DNA from: Chryseolinea soli
GTDB taxonomy: Bacteria; Bacteroidota; Bacteroidia; Cytophagales; Cyclobacteriaceae
DNA: 64,000 nucleotides
NCBI RefSeq assembly: GCF_003589925.1
Contig: NZ_CP032382.1
Span: 2,356,001-2,420,000 of the forward strand
Reading direction: 5' to 3'
The translations under genes and the position numbers were made by a program. The notes below the pieces were generated by a model that was not told the origin of the DNA, did not search any database, and worked only from the letters and a program-made list of their open reading frames with translations. The first letter of the stretch is position 1. Every line of letters begins with the position of its first letter. This document shows positions 8,297-17,127 of this stretch, one piece after another.

Positions 8297-10102
8297 CTAG
8301 GTTAGAATGATGTGTAGAGGCATGATGATCCAGAAGGTGGTGCCGCGGCCCGACTCGCTCTCCACGCCGATCTGGCCGCGGTGAAGTTCGACGATGTTCT
8401 TGGTGAGCGCCAATCCCAATCCCGAGCCTTCATGCTGGCGGGCCATGCCGGAATCCAATTGCACAAATGGAATGAATAGCTTTTTTAAGTTCTCTTTGGT
8501 GATGCCGATACCGGTGTCGGTCACCCGCACCATGAACATGTCGTCAGCGTGTGGCATGGCGCTGATCTGCACTTCGCCACGCTCGCGGTTGAACTTGATG
8601 GCATTGGACAAAAGGTTATAAAGGATCTGCCGGAACTTGTTTTTATCGATACGGACATAGGACAGCGCCTTGGAAAGCTCCAACCGGATGGTCACTTCTT
8701 TTTTGGCGGCAATAGATTCCAGCGTGTTGATGACGCCCGTGATGACCTCGTTGAGCGAGAAGAGTTCCACCGAAAGTTCTGTTTTGCCGGATTCGATCTT
8801 GGCCAGGTCGAGCACGTTGTTGATGAGTTGGAGCAAATGTGATCCGCTGTCGTGAACATCCTGTAAGTATTGTCGTTGGCGCGTGTTGAGCGGGCCGATC
8901 TTCTGATCGATCAACAACTCCGAGAACCCCAGGATGGCATTGAGGGGCGTGCGCAGTTCGTGCGACATGTTGGCCAGGAAATCGCTCTTGAGCCGGTTGG
9001 CCTCCAGGATCTTTCGCTCGGTGATGTCGATGATGGAGGCCAGCACGAGGTTGCCTTCCTGCGACTCGATTGGATTCAACCCGATCTCTACGGGAAATTC
9101 ACTGCCGTCTTTGCGCAACGCATAAAGATCCCGACCCACGCCCATCGGACGCATCTGCGGCATGGCAAAAAAAGTGGCGCGGTAGTGTGGATGCATGTTG
9201 CGAAAGCGGGAGGGTATGAGCAACTCCACCTCTTTGCCCAACAATTCCGGCCGCGCATAGCCGAACAGTTTTTCCGTCGCGCCATTCACCAACGCAATGC
9301 GCCCTTCTTGATTGATGAGGACAATGGCATTGGGCGCCGACTCCACCACCAACCGGAAGCGTTCTTCTGCGCGTTTGCGCTCCGTGATGTCGATGATCGC
9401 GGCCAGCACCATGGGCCCTTCCGGAGTTTCCATGGGATTGAGACCGATCTCGACGGGAAACTCGGTACCATTTTTTCTGCGGGCAAACAAGTCGCGCCCC
9501 GCGCCCATGGTGCGTGTTTTCGGAGCATCCATAAACTTATCACGCCATTGGGGGTGATGATACTTAAACTGTTCCGGCAGCAACAACTCGACGGGATGAT
9601 CGATAAGCTCTTCGCGCGTATAGCCAAATAATTTTTCCGTTTGCCCGTTCACAAGATTTATTTTGCCTTCGCGATTCACCAATACCATGGCGTTGGGCGC
9701 CGACTCAACCACCAACCGAAATCTTTCTTGTGCCAACCGGCCTTCATGTGGTCGCGAGATCTTGATGAAGCCGGTAACACCAGTGTGGTCGTCGTGCAAG
9801 GCCGTGATCACCTCACTGGTCCAGAAGGCCCGGTTGTTTTTGCCTACGCGCCACCCTTCGTGCAATGCTTTGCCTTTGTCGGTGGCTTCTTTCAACAGGC
9901 TTTCGGGTATCCCGGCGGTTTGATCTTCGACGGTGTAAAACATGCTGAAAGACTTTTCCAACACCTCTTCGAGCCGGTAGCCTTTCATTTTTTCGGCGCC
10001 TTTGTTCCATCTTTTAACATGGCCTTCCTTATCGAGCAATAAAATGGCGTATTCGTCCACTTCGTCAAGTGCCTCCCAGTGAAATTCATCCGTGTTTTTC
10101 AT
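8297..10102 (-). CDS. PAS x3 histidine kinase
   Basis: A 601-residue soluble kinase with three PAS/PAC units, HisKA (His near residue 380 in ANMSHELRTPLNAILG) and HATPase (LLSNAIKF, DTGIGIT, GSGLGLALTKN). The second and third PAS units are near-identical tandem duplicates, both beginning FRLVVESAPNA and ending ITERK. The ATG at 10102 (MKNTDEFHWEA) is chosen over an upstream in-frame codon because the extra 30 residues look like translated leader. First gene of the four-gene minus-strand signalling operon. A promoter with a 5'-terminal stem-loop lies about 95 nt upstream. Confidence 0.9.
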   Translation of the reverse strand: MKNTDEFHWEALDEVDEYAILLLDKEGHVKRWNKGAEKMKGYRLEEVLEKSFSMFYTVEDQTAGIPESLLKEATDKGKALHEGWRVGKNNRAFWTSEVITALHDDHTGVTGFIKISRPHEGRLAQERFRLVVESAPNAMVLVNREGKINLVNGQTEKLFGYTREELIDHPVELLLPEQFKYHHPQWRDKFMDAPKTRTMGAGRDLFARRKNGTEFPVEIGLNPMETPEGPMVLAAIIDITERKRAEERFRLVVESAPNAIVLINQEGRIALVNGATEKLFGYARPELLGKEVELLIPSRFRNMHPHYRATFFAMPQMRPMGVGRDLYALRKDGSEFPVEIGLNPIESQEGNLVLASIIDITERKILEANRLKSDFLANMSHELRTPLNAILGFSELLIDQKIGPLNTRQRQYLQDVHDSGSHLLQLINNVLDLAKIESGKTELSVELFSLNEVITGVINTLESIAAKKEVTIRLELSKALSYVRIDKNKFRQILYNLLSNAIKFNRERGEVQISAMPHADDMFMVRVTDTGIGITKENLKKLFIPFVQLDSGMARQHEGSGLGLALTKNIVELHRGQIGVESESGRGTTFWIIMPLHIILT

Positions 10103-10408
10103 GTAGCGTCGCGTGTTGGTCCCAATGCATCTACCGGTCCGGGCTAGGCTTACTCGACAAGACAGCTCCCGGAAAAAATCAATCGCCTTCAAAAGACAAA
10201 GCCCATCACATGCTTCGGAGGCGAAGCCATGGATGGGCTTCGATCAAGGTACGGAATTGCCTATACGCTCACAAACATTGCATGGAAAAATTGGGCGACT
10301 TGTCTGACGTCTTGAAGCCGACGGTGTTGAGCAGGATCTTGAAGCCGGCAGATATTTTAACGAAATACGTTTTACCTTGCGGGTATCTGGATAAACCAAA
10401 CGGTCAAA
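10103..10408. other. Divergent intergenic region between kinase operon and MFS gene
   Basis: About 306 bp without a credible gene. It holds the minus-strand promoter and stem-loop annotated at 10199-10274. The MFS side shows only TACCTTGC about 35 nt before the ATG as a possible -7 box, with no matching -33. A short direct repeat of TTGAAGCCG occurs twice around 10312-10345. ORFs in this stretch have no coding character. Confidence 0.5.
10199..10274 (-). promoter_or_regulatory. Promoter plus 5'-terminal stem-loop (family member a)
   Basis: On the minus strand a TTG (10274-10272) lies 23 nt ahead of TACCTTGAT (10251-10243), fitting the Bacteroidota -33/-7 arrangement. Immediately after is a long hairpin (10240-10199) with outer arms AAGCCCATC and GATGGGCTT, an imperfect CATG/CATG step and an inner CTTCG/CGAAG stem. 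A T-rich run (TTTGTCTTTT) follows. The predicted transcript therefore starts almost at the hairpin. Matching arrangements occur at 38648-38721 and 53615-53697. Confidence 0.6.
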
Positions 10409-11596
10409 ATGAGGCTAGTCTTACCCGTCATCGTCGTTTCTCAATTCTTTTGTACTTCACTTTGGTTTGCCGGAAATGCGATTGCACCAGACATCGCCAG
10501 GGATCTTCACCTTGAACAACACTTTTTAGCGCACCTCACAAGCGCCATACAATTTGGCTTTATTTCCGGGACCTTATGTTTTGCGGTCTTTTCAATTTCG
10601 GATCGTTTCTCTCCTTCCCTGGTATTTTTTTGTAGCTCCATCTTCGCCGGACTTTTCAACCTGGGAATGAGTATCCCGGGGATCCATACTACCGAATTGC
10701 TTCTGTTCAGATTTTTAACCGGATTTTTTCTGGCCGGCATATACCCCGTGGGTATGAAGATAGCATCCGATCACTATAAGGAAGGTCTCGGAAAGTCCCT
10801 GGGCTTTTTGGTGGGGGCTTTAGTGCTGGGCACAGCATTTCCCCATTTATTGAAAAACAGTATATCGGGCTTCCCCTGGAGATATATTGTGTATGCCACC
10901 ACCGCCCTATCGGGCTTGGGCGGGCTTTGCATTTTGCTATTCGTGCCCAACGGTCCCTATCGCAAAGCGGGTCAAAAATTGAACCTGAACGAATTCATGA
11001 AAGGATTCAGACTTCCCGACTTTCGGGCGGCGTCGTTTGGATATTTTGGGCACATGTGGGAGTTGTACACCTTCTGGGCATTTCTGCCGTTGATGCTGAT
11101 GAACTATAACCACCGCTACCCGGAGACGAATCTGAACGTTTCGCTGTGGTCATTCCTGATCATTGCATCGGGTGGGCTAGCGTGTGTTTTTAGCGGGGTC
11201 GTTTCACAATTTCTTGGGGCAAAGAAAGTGGCCACTATAGCGCTATCCTTGTCGTGCTTATGTTGTGTGACATCGCCGCTTTTCCTTTTATCCGACTCCA
11301 TTATTATACTGATTGTCTTTCTGATCTTTTGGGGACTTGTAGTAATCGCCGACTCTCCCTTGTTTTCAACCCTGGTCGCGCGGAGTGCGCCGGAAGAATC
11401 GCGGGGCACTTCACTCACCATCGTGAATTGCATCGGATTTTCGATCACCATTGTGAGTATTCAATTTATAAACGCGATTTCGGATAGCGTGAATGCGCAA
11501 TATGTTTATACGCTACTGGCCATTGGGCCGGTGTTTGGGCTTATCGCTTTGTTGAAAAAAGAGAAATCGAGCGCGCCTAATGCGTCACATGCATAA
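10409..11596 (+). CDS. Major facilitator superfamily transporter
   Basis: A 395-residue inner-membrane protein with about 12 hydrophobic segments, the length of a typical MFS permease. The first segment opens LPVIVVSQFFCTSLWFAGNAIAPD, and a short basic loop (KKEKSSAPN) ends the protein. Gly-rich helices (FLTGFFLAGIYPVGMKI, YKEGLGKSLGFLVGALVLG) occupy the expected positions of helices 4 and 5. Substrate is not evident. The gene is followed by a GH127 gene with its own promoter 240 nt away, so a sugar role is only suggested by location. Confidence 0.82.
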   Translation: MRLVLPVIVVSQFFCTSLWFAGNAIAPDIARDLHLEQHFLAHLTSAIQFGFISGTLCFAVFSISDRFSPSLVFFCSSIFAGLFNLGMSIPGIHTTELLLFRFLTGFFLAGIYPVGMKIASDHYKEGLGKSLGFLVGALVLGTAFPHLLKNSISGFPWRYIVYATTALSGLGGLCILLFVPNGPYRKAGQKLNLNEFMKGFRLPDFRAASFGYFGHMWELYTFWAFLPLMLMNYNHRYPETNLNVSLWSFLIIASGGLACVFSGVVSQFLGAKKVATIALSLSCLCCVTSPLFLLSDSIIILIVFLIFWGLVVIADSPLFSTLVARSAPEESRGTSLTIVNCIGFSITIVSIQFINAISDSVNAQYVYTLLAIGPVFGLIALLKKEKSSAPNASHA

Positions 11597-11752
11597 CCAA
11601 AGACTAAGCCTTCTAGCATCCTTTTCCCCATTGTTTAAAAACTAGTTGTGCGACCGGCGTGAATTGCGGTGAAAGGCATTCCGCAGCGATCTTGATCTTG
11701 TAGTGTGAAATTCAACCCGTAGATCTCTATCCCCGGATCACGCTTCCATTTA

Positions 11753-11783
11753 TTGGAAAAATGTAACTTTAAGCGTACTTTAG
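11753..11783 (+). promoter_or_regulatory. Promoter for the GH127 gene
   Basis: TTGG at 11753 and TACTTTAG at 11776 are spaced 23 nt start to start, a good match to the Bacteroidota housekeeping promoter (TTG / TAnnTTTG). The predicted start of transcription leaves an A-rich leader of about 50 nt before the ATG at 11838. The rest of the 240-bp gap after the MFS gene shows nothing else recognisable. Confidence 0.6.
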
Positions 11784-11837
11784 ACACTTATAAATTCAAA
11801 AAGCATAAATCTTTAAAAAAAGACCACTTTTTCGAAC

Positions 11838-13814
11838 ATGAAGACTTCAAAAATCGCCGGAATAATTTTGATCGCGACCGTCTCCATTGCATGGCTGAGC
11901 TGCAGCAAGCCCGAGCAGTCGTCAACGCAGAAGCGCTATCCGATTTCCTCCATTGATATCAAGAATGTTATTCTCACCGATAGCTTCTGGCTCCCCAAGG
12001 TCAAATTGATTCAAGACACCACCATCAAACATGCTTTTGAAAAGTGCGCCGAGGAAGGACGCATGGAAAATTTTTTGATCGCTGGCAAAACCATGGAAGG
12101 AAAGGCGAGGGGCAAGATGCCGTTTGACGACACCGATCTGTACAAGACCATTGAAGGCGCTTCTTATTCTTTGATCAGCATGCCCAATCCCAAGTTGGAT
12201 GCCTATCTCGATTCGATCATCTCCATCATCAAAATTGGGCAGGAGCCGGACGGATACCTCACCACGTGGTTCACCATCGACCGGACCAGCCCGCCTGCCG
12301 ATTGGGTTAAGCCTTCCAAGGAGAGATGGGAAAATGAGATCACAAGCCACGAACTTTATAACAGCGGCCACTTGTTCGAAGCGGCTGCTGCCCACTATTG
12401 GGCTACGGGAAAGAGAAACCTGTTGGATATCGCGCTCAAAAATGCCGACTTGCTGGTGGCAAACTTTAAACCCGGCCATTTGCAGCGCCCTCCCGGTCAC
12501 CAAATTGTAGAGACCGGTCTGATTAAACTGTACGACATCACCCACAACGAAGATTATCTAAAGCTTTCAAAATATTTTATTGATCTGCGGGGAGACAGCA
12601 CTACCCACCCACTATACGGCGCTTACTATCAGGACCACGAACCCGTAATTGATCAATCAGAAGCTGTGGGTCACGCCGTGAGAGCCGAATATTTGTATGC
12701 AGGCATGACCGACATCGCCGCCATTTACCACAACCCCTCGTATTCAAAGGCGCTCGACAAAATATGGGACAACACGGTGAACAAAAAAATGTACATCACC
12801 GGGGGTGTAGGAGCAAGACACGACGGCGAAGCCTTTGGCGATGACTTTGAACTTCCCAACCTTTCGGCATATGGCGAAACCTGTGCCGCCATTGGAAGTG
12901 TTTGGTGGAATCAGAAAATGTTCATGCTTTCCGGCGATGCCAAATACTACGACATCGTGGAGCGGACCCTCTACAACGGTTTGATCTCCGGTATGTCGAC
13001 GGACGGCAAGATGTTTTTCTACACCAACCCCTTGGAGTCTGACGGCAAATTTCAGTTTAATAAAGGAGCCTGCACGCGCCAATCGTGGTTTGATTGCTCG
13101 TGTTGTCCCACCAATATGATTCGTTTCATTCCGTCGCTGGCGGGGTTGATCTATGCTTCCAAAGAAGACACCGTGTATGCCAACTTGTTCATATCAAGCC
13201 AGGCGCAATTGCAAAGCAAAAACGGGAAGATCAAATTAAGTCAACAAACGGGCTATCCCTGGAGAGGAAACGTGACCTTCACGATCGAGCCCGAAAAGAA
13301 AACAAAATTCACTTTGCAAATCCGTGTTCCAGGCTGGCTCAGAAATGAAGCCGTGCCCGGAAATCTTTATGCTTACGTGAATGCCCAGCCTGCAGAACCC
13401 TCGTTGAGCATCAACGGAAAAAAGGAAAAGCCACAGATTTCAAATGGCTACATGACCCTTACGAAAGAATGGGAAAAAGGTGATGTGGTTGAGCTGTCGT
13501 TGCCCATGAACATTCACAAAGTAATGACCAATGGACCCGTTGCGGACAACAAGAACAAGGTGGCTTTCGAACGAGGCCCGATTGTTTATTGCGCAGAAGG
13601 AATAGACAACCCGAATCTTTCAACCCTTGCATTGCCTGACGATGTTAGCTTGCAATCGAAGAAGAAGGATCTTTTGGGCCAATCGGTGAATGTACTCACC
13701 GGAAAAATTCAAAACGAAAACCTGACATTGATTCCGTACTACTTGTGGTCGAATAGAGGCGTTGGCCAAATGAAAGTGTGGCTGCCACAAACGGAACCTA
13801 AGGCAAAATTGTAA
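11838..13814 (+). CDS. GH127-family glycosidase, lipoprotein (beta-L-arabinofuranosidase-like)
   Basis: A 658-residue protein with a lipoprotein signal (hydrophobic stretch ending WLSC, Cys at about 22). It carries the GH127 hallmarks. YGETCAAIG near residue 345 gives the Glu-x-Cys pair. SCCPTN near 420 gives the Cys-Cys pair. Together these match the zinc site of the characterised Bifidobacterium enzyme HypBA1 (E338, C340, C417, C418, from memory). The (alpha/alpha)6 barrel is followed by a beta-sandwich. Family activity is release of terminal beta-L-arabinofuranose from plant glycans and glycoproteins, though many members are untested. Surface or periplasmic location is inferred from the lipobox. 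Confidence 0.87.
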   Translation: MKTSKIAGIILIATVSIAWLSCSKPEQSSTQKRYPISSIDIKNVILTDSFWLPKVKLIQDTTIKHAFEKCAEEGRMENFLIAGKTMEGKARGKMPFDDTDLYKTIEGASYSLISMPNPKLDAYLDSIISIIKIGQEPDGYLTTWFTIDRTSPPADWVKPSKERWENEITSHELYNSGHLFEAAAAHYWATGKRNLLDIALKNADLLVANFKPGHLQRPPGHQIVETGLIKLYDITHNEDYLKLSKYFIDLRGDSTTHPLYGAYYQDHEPVIDQSEAVGHAVRAEYLYAGMTDIAAIYHNPSYSKALDKIWDNTVNKKMYITGGVGARHDGEAFGDDFELPNLSAYGETCAAIGSVWWNQKMFMLSGDAKYYDIVERTLYNGLISGMSTDGKMFFYTNPLESDGKFQFNKGACTRQSWFDCSCCPTNMIRFIPSLAGLIYASKEDTVYANLFISSQAQLQSKNGKIKLSQQTGYPWRGNVTFTIEPEKKTKFTLQIRVPGWLRNEAVPGNLYAYVNAQPAEPSLSINGKKEKPQISNGYMTLTKEWEKGDVVELSLPMNIHKVMTNGPVADNKNKVAFERGPIVYCAEGIDNPNLSTLALPDDVSLQSKKKDLLGQSVNVLTGKIQNENLTLIPYYLWSNRGVGQMKVWLPQTEPKAKL

Positions 13815-13859
13815 AGGAGTTGGTTGGCCGACCGCTTTGCCGTGGCGAGCGATAAGAAA

Positions 13860-15152
13860 CTACTTGCTATTGTGCCGGCTGTCCATCATCTGCTCCTGAT
13901 GGTTGGATACATACGCTACCAATTCGCTTGTGGCCGCGTTAAGCTCTTCTGAGCAGGTGATCAACTTGTCGGCGATGAGTTCGAATTCTTTTTGATCGAC
14001 GACATTTTTTATCACCAGCGAGGAAAGCCCGTTGATGCGCGCCAGGGGTCCGCGGATGCCGTGTGATGCGCGAAAGGCAATGGATTCCAACAGCGAGATG
14101 GTTTCCTCTTGCAGTTTGTCGTGCATTTTCCGTTCGGTGATGGACAAGCCCAGCGTAAGAAAGCTTTTTACTACGCCATCACTGTCGCGTATGGGGATCA
14201 CGATGCAGTCAAACCAAATGAGTGTCCCCTGTTTTGTTTTGTGCTCCACTTCGCCTCGCCAGGTCTCTCCCTTCATGAGGATTTGTCTTCTTTCTGTGAA
14301 GAATGCCTCGGGATGATTAATGGATGTCAGAACCCGGTAGTGATTGCCAATAAGTTCTTCCTGGGTGTAGCCCGAGACCGCGATCACCTGGTCGTTAACT
14401 TTTATGAAGTTGCCGTCGAGGTCGCTCACGGCAGAGTAGATGCTCACATCGATGGCATCGATATAGGCCTGGAGCTGGGCACTTTTTTGCCGCACCATCA
14501 GGTCGAGGTTTTCCGAGAATGCCGTCAGCTCTTCATTCGTTGCCTGGAGCTCTTCGTTCATGGCCTGCGTTTCGCGATTCGCCTGTGTCAATTTTTCGGC
14601 GTAGTCCCGGATCAGCCACCGGAACACCAGCGATTGGGCGAGCACGATAAAGCCGGAAAGAAACATGATGGAGTTTTGGGCTATCGCGTAGGGAACCGTT
14701 GGGTTGGGAACAAACGGTTCGTGGCTGTCATACCACTGATAGGCAACGTAACACAGGAAAGCGAACAGGAAGGAAAGAAAAACATGCTTTAATTTATTGA
14801 ACACGACCACCGAGCAACAGCCAAGCGCGATGAGGAGATATTCCGTGCCCGAACGCCTTTCCAGGAGGGCTAGGGTTAAAACCATAGCCATGAATACGTA
14901 GGAAACAACAAAGCGGGCCGCCCGGAAGTGGAACCTGGAATGCAGGAAAAGGACCAGCAGGATCATGGGCACGTAACCCAACGCTTGCAATACACTCAAC
15001 GAGCCCAACAGGACAAATACGATGACAAACAAAATGGTGAGGACCAGCGACATGACCAGGAAAGCATTGATGGACAACAGTCGTGCCCTCTCTGACTGAT
15101 CCATCCCCGCGTGGTGGCCAAGGTGGATGAGTTTATTCAGGTATTCTTTCAT
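13860..15152 (-). CDS. Membrane PAS sensor with HisKA-like domain but no ATPase domain
   Basis: A 430-residue protein. Residues about 25-190 form five or six membrane segments. A Glu/Asn-rich coiled coil (ETQAMNEELQATNEELTAF) follows, then one PAS/PAC domain (about 235-350, ending LGLSITERK). The C-terminal helical hairpin contains ASHGIRGPLARINGL, a close variant of the histidine-kinase H box. The protein stops about 55 residues later with no N, G1 or G2 box. It therefore cannot phosphorylate by itself. It may be a phosphorylatable dimerisation partner for another kinase, or use the helical pair only for dimerisation. No frameshifted ATPase remnant was noticed downstream (13815-13859). Confidence 0.85.
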   Translation of the reverse strand: MKEYLNKLIHLGHHAGMDQSERARLLSINAFLVMSLVLTILFVIVFVLLGSLSVLQALGYVPMILLVLFLHSRFHFRAARFVVSYVFMAMVLTLALLERRSGTEYLLIALGCCSVVVFNKLKHVFLSFLFAFLCYVAYQWYDSHEPFVPNPTVPYAIAQNSIMFLSGFIVLAQSLVFRWLIRDYAEKLTQANRETQAMNEELQATNEELTAFSENLDLMVRQKSAQLQAYIDAIDVSIYSAVSDLDGNFIKVNDQVIAVSGYTQEELIGNHYRVLTSINHPEAFFTERRQILMKGETWRGEVEHKTKQGTLIWFDCIVIPIRDSDGVVKSFLTLGLSITERKMHDKLQEETISLLESIAFRASHGIRGPLARINGLSSLVIKNVVDQKEFELIADKLITCSEELNAATSELVAYVSNHQEQMMDSRHNSK

Positions 15153-15185
15153 TTGCCGCAGCTTCTGATTCTTGTTGCTAACACA

Positions 15186-15208
15186 ATCCGGGTGTCATAA
15201 GCCCGGAT
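15186..15208 (-). promoter_or_regulatory. Leader hairpin of the membrane PAS sensor
   Basis: A perfect 7-bp inverted repeat (ATCCGGG / CCCGGAT, 9-nt loop) sits in the leader of the sensor gene, about 35 nt before its start. Just upstream on the minus strand is TATCTTTAG, a -7-like box inside the dyad CTATCTTTAGATAG. No U-run follows the hairpin, so a 5'-leader structure is more likely than a terminator. No -33 TTG was found at the expected distance. Confidence 0.35.
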
Positions 15209-15296
15209 GCTTGTTTCTATCTAAAGATAGCAATTATTCCACGGTTGGGATGGACCCACAATTATGGTGATGTTCCATAGCTATTTTCGAAAGAAG

Positions 15297-16253
15297 TCAT
15301 TCGTCACACCTGTTTTTAATGACCGCTAACAGTCTTTCCTGAAAGTCCGTCAAAAGTCTTTGTCCCCAGAAGGAGCTATAACCGTTGATATGGGTGTCAA
15401 GCCGGTAGGTGGAAGATAGCGTCAATTTTGTTTGTTGCGCGCCCATTGGCTCCAGGTCATACGATGCATTCAAAAAAACGAAATGATTTCCTTTCAGGAT
15501 GTGTTGATCGAAAACAGTCTGTCTGATCGACGACGGAATGATGGCAATCGTGAACCCTACGCTTTTATTTCGCTCCCATGTGGTCACCGTTTCTTTAAAC
15601 GTCAGCCCTCCCTCGAAGTGCCCGATTCGCGTTGCTCCAACCGTGTCCCGGTCAAGTTCTGCATAGAGCGGTCTGGGGATGCCGGCATAGTTGAAAAAAC
15701 CTTTTTTGTATTCCTCGGGGCGGATCGCTTTCACCCTGACGATATTTTCCCAAACGGTCTCGGGTTTGGCGTGGATGATGACGACGGTTTCTACTTCGAA
15801 GGTCTGGGATGGTGCCGGGAATTTCACTTCCGCAAACCCGGCCAGCAGTGGCACAAGAAAGAGGGAATAAAGTACCCCATTCTTATTTCTTCTCCTTTCA
15901 ATGAGTTTTCCAAAAATAATGCCCCCTAAGCCGGCGGCGATGAGAAACGGGATCGAAATGATCACAATGCAAATCATATCTTCTTTGCCCGTCCAAAAGG
16001 CAATCACAAAAAAAAGAAAGACGGCGAGGATCGGGCGGGTTATGCAATAGCGATTTGATGCGAGCTGTTCTTTCGTGGCAAAAAATAAGGGCGTGATGCC
16101 AATAACGAACGGTACGATCCAAACGAAGGTGATGGAAAACAGATCGGCAAAATCGAGGTTGTGCTGTATCCCAAAAAATTCCCTCATGATCAGTCCGTAG
16201 AACGAACCGATGATGATGCCGCCATATTTTGTAAAGATGTTTCTTATTTTCAT
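15297..16253 (-). CDS. Membrane protein with C-terminal SRPBCC (START-like) domain
   Basis: A 318-residue protein. Residues about 8-165 hold four or five hydrophobic segments. The remainder looks like an SRPBCC/polyketide-cyclase fold, with the typical start of beta-1/alpha-1 (VVIIHAKPETVWENIVRV) and end (TLSSTYRL, then a C-terminal amphipathic helix). Family members bind hydrophobic ligands in a helix-grip pocket. The membrane-SRPBCC arrangement has no function I can name. It precedes, by 43 nt on the other side, a small lipoprotein gene on the same strand. Confidence 0.7.
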   Translation of the reverse strand: MKIRNIFTKYGGIIIGSFYGLIMREFFGIQHNLDFADLFSITFVWIVPFVIGITPLFFATKEQLASNRYCITRPILAVFLFFVIAFWTGKEDMICIVIISIPFLIAAGLGGIIFGKLIERRRNKNGVLYSLFLVPLLAGFAEVKFPAPSQTFEVETVVIIHAKPETVWENIVRVKAIRPEEYKKGFFNYAGIPRPLYAELDRDTVGATRIGHFEGGLTFKETVTTWERNKSVGFTIAIIPSSIRQTVFDQHILKGNHFVFLNASYDLEPMGAQQTKLTLSSTYRLDTHINGYSSFWGQRLLTDFQERLLAVIKNRCDE

Positions 16254-16295
16254 TTCGCTTGATGAAACGCCACGCCAAAATAACGACGAAAAGTG

Positions 16296-16847
16296 TCATG
16301 GTAAAATTTCCACGCCTTGGTCTCGCTGTTGAAATGGCTCGTATTCTAGCAGTCCATCTCTTATCAAACAATCTTTTAATCGGTTGTCGAATCTGGGATC
16401 TTCCCCGTAGGTGTTACCGTCGGGTAACCCAAATCCTATTTTGAACCCCAACATCGGATAGGTATAAACGCTGTCGCAACCGAACGAGGAATACAGGTTC
16501 CAAAGCCAAAAACCATAGATTGGCTTCCCGTCCACCACGACGGCAACGGGTAATCCCTCCAATGGAATTTTTAACCTTTGTATTTTCGCTCGTCCCGCCT
16601 CATTCAGTTGAACCCTCTGACTGTTCCAGTCAAAATATTCGACGTCCGATCGTTCAATTAAGGGCTCATCAAAGAGGACATCTTTTGTTGGGTCAAGGCA
16701 ATAGCGACAGGCCGATGCCTTTATGAGGTCAGGGTAGATCTCCTTAACCCGATAGACCTCAAATCCCCGCTCGTATTGGCAAGACGAACAAAAAAGCAAT
16801 GCAGATAAGTGGAATAAGACGTTTCGCCGGAGTGCGCTGTTTTTCAT
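16296..16847 (-). CDS. Small lipoprotein of unknown function
   Basis: A 183-residue protein with a short signal and lipobox-like LFCSSC (Cys about 23). It contains a CRYC pair near residue 48 and an aromatic patch, YGFWLWNLYSSFGCD. I do not recognise a family. It is transcribed toward, and 43 nt from, the SRPBCC membrane protein, with which it may form a two-gene unit. The 280 bp upstream (16848-17127) separates it from the divergent Tat hydrolase gene and shows no clear promoter. Confidence 0.65.
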   Translation of the reverse strand: MKNSALRRNVLFHLSALLFCSSCQYERGFEVYRVKEIYPDLIKASACRYCLDPTKDVLFDEPLIERSDVEYFDWNSQRVQLNEAGRAKIQRLKIPLEGLPVAVVVDGKPIYGFWLWNLYSSFGCDSVYTYPMLGFKIGFGLPDGNTYGEDPRFDNRLKDCLIRDGLLEYEPFQQRDQGVEILP

Positions 16848-17127
16848 TTCTCTGTATATTTATCAGGGTTCGAGCAAGGGTCGTACCGAATCATATCCTT
16901 AGGAAGGAAAACCCGGATCGATCGCGAATACGAGGTCTTACCCGTCGAAGCCGCCCAAATACCACGGGCGCCTTTTATAACGCATTCTCTACGATCGAGA
17001 CCTATTTAGAAGCGCGGACAGGTGAAAGAGGGAAAAGAATGATTAGAAAAGTGACAAGGTTGGCTCTTCTTTTATTATAGGCATAGCGGCACCAGGGAAG
17101 CCATCTATTCGAGAAAACTTATAGAAC

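Noticed and set aside
16799..17080. 93-residue plus-strand ORF before the Tat hydrolase
   Set aside because: It overlaps the divergent lipoprotein start and has no hydrophobic or domain pattern.
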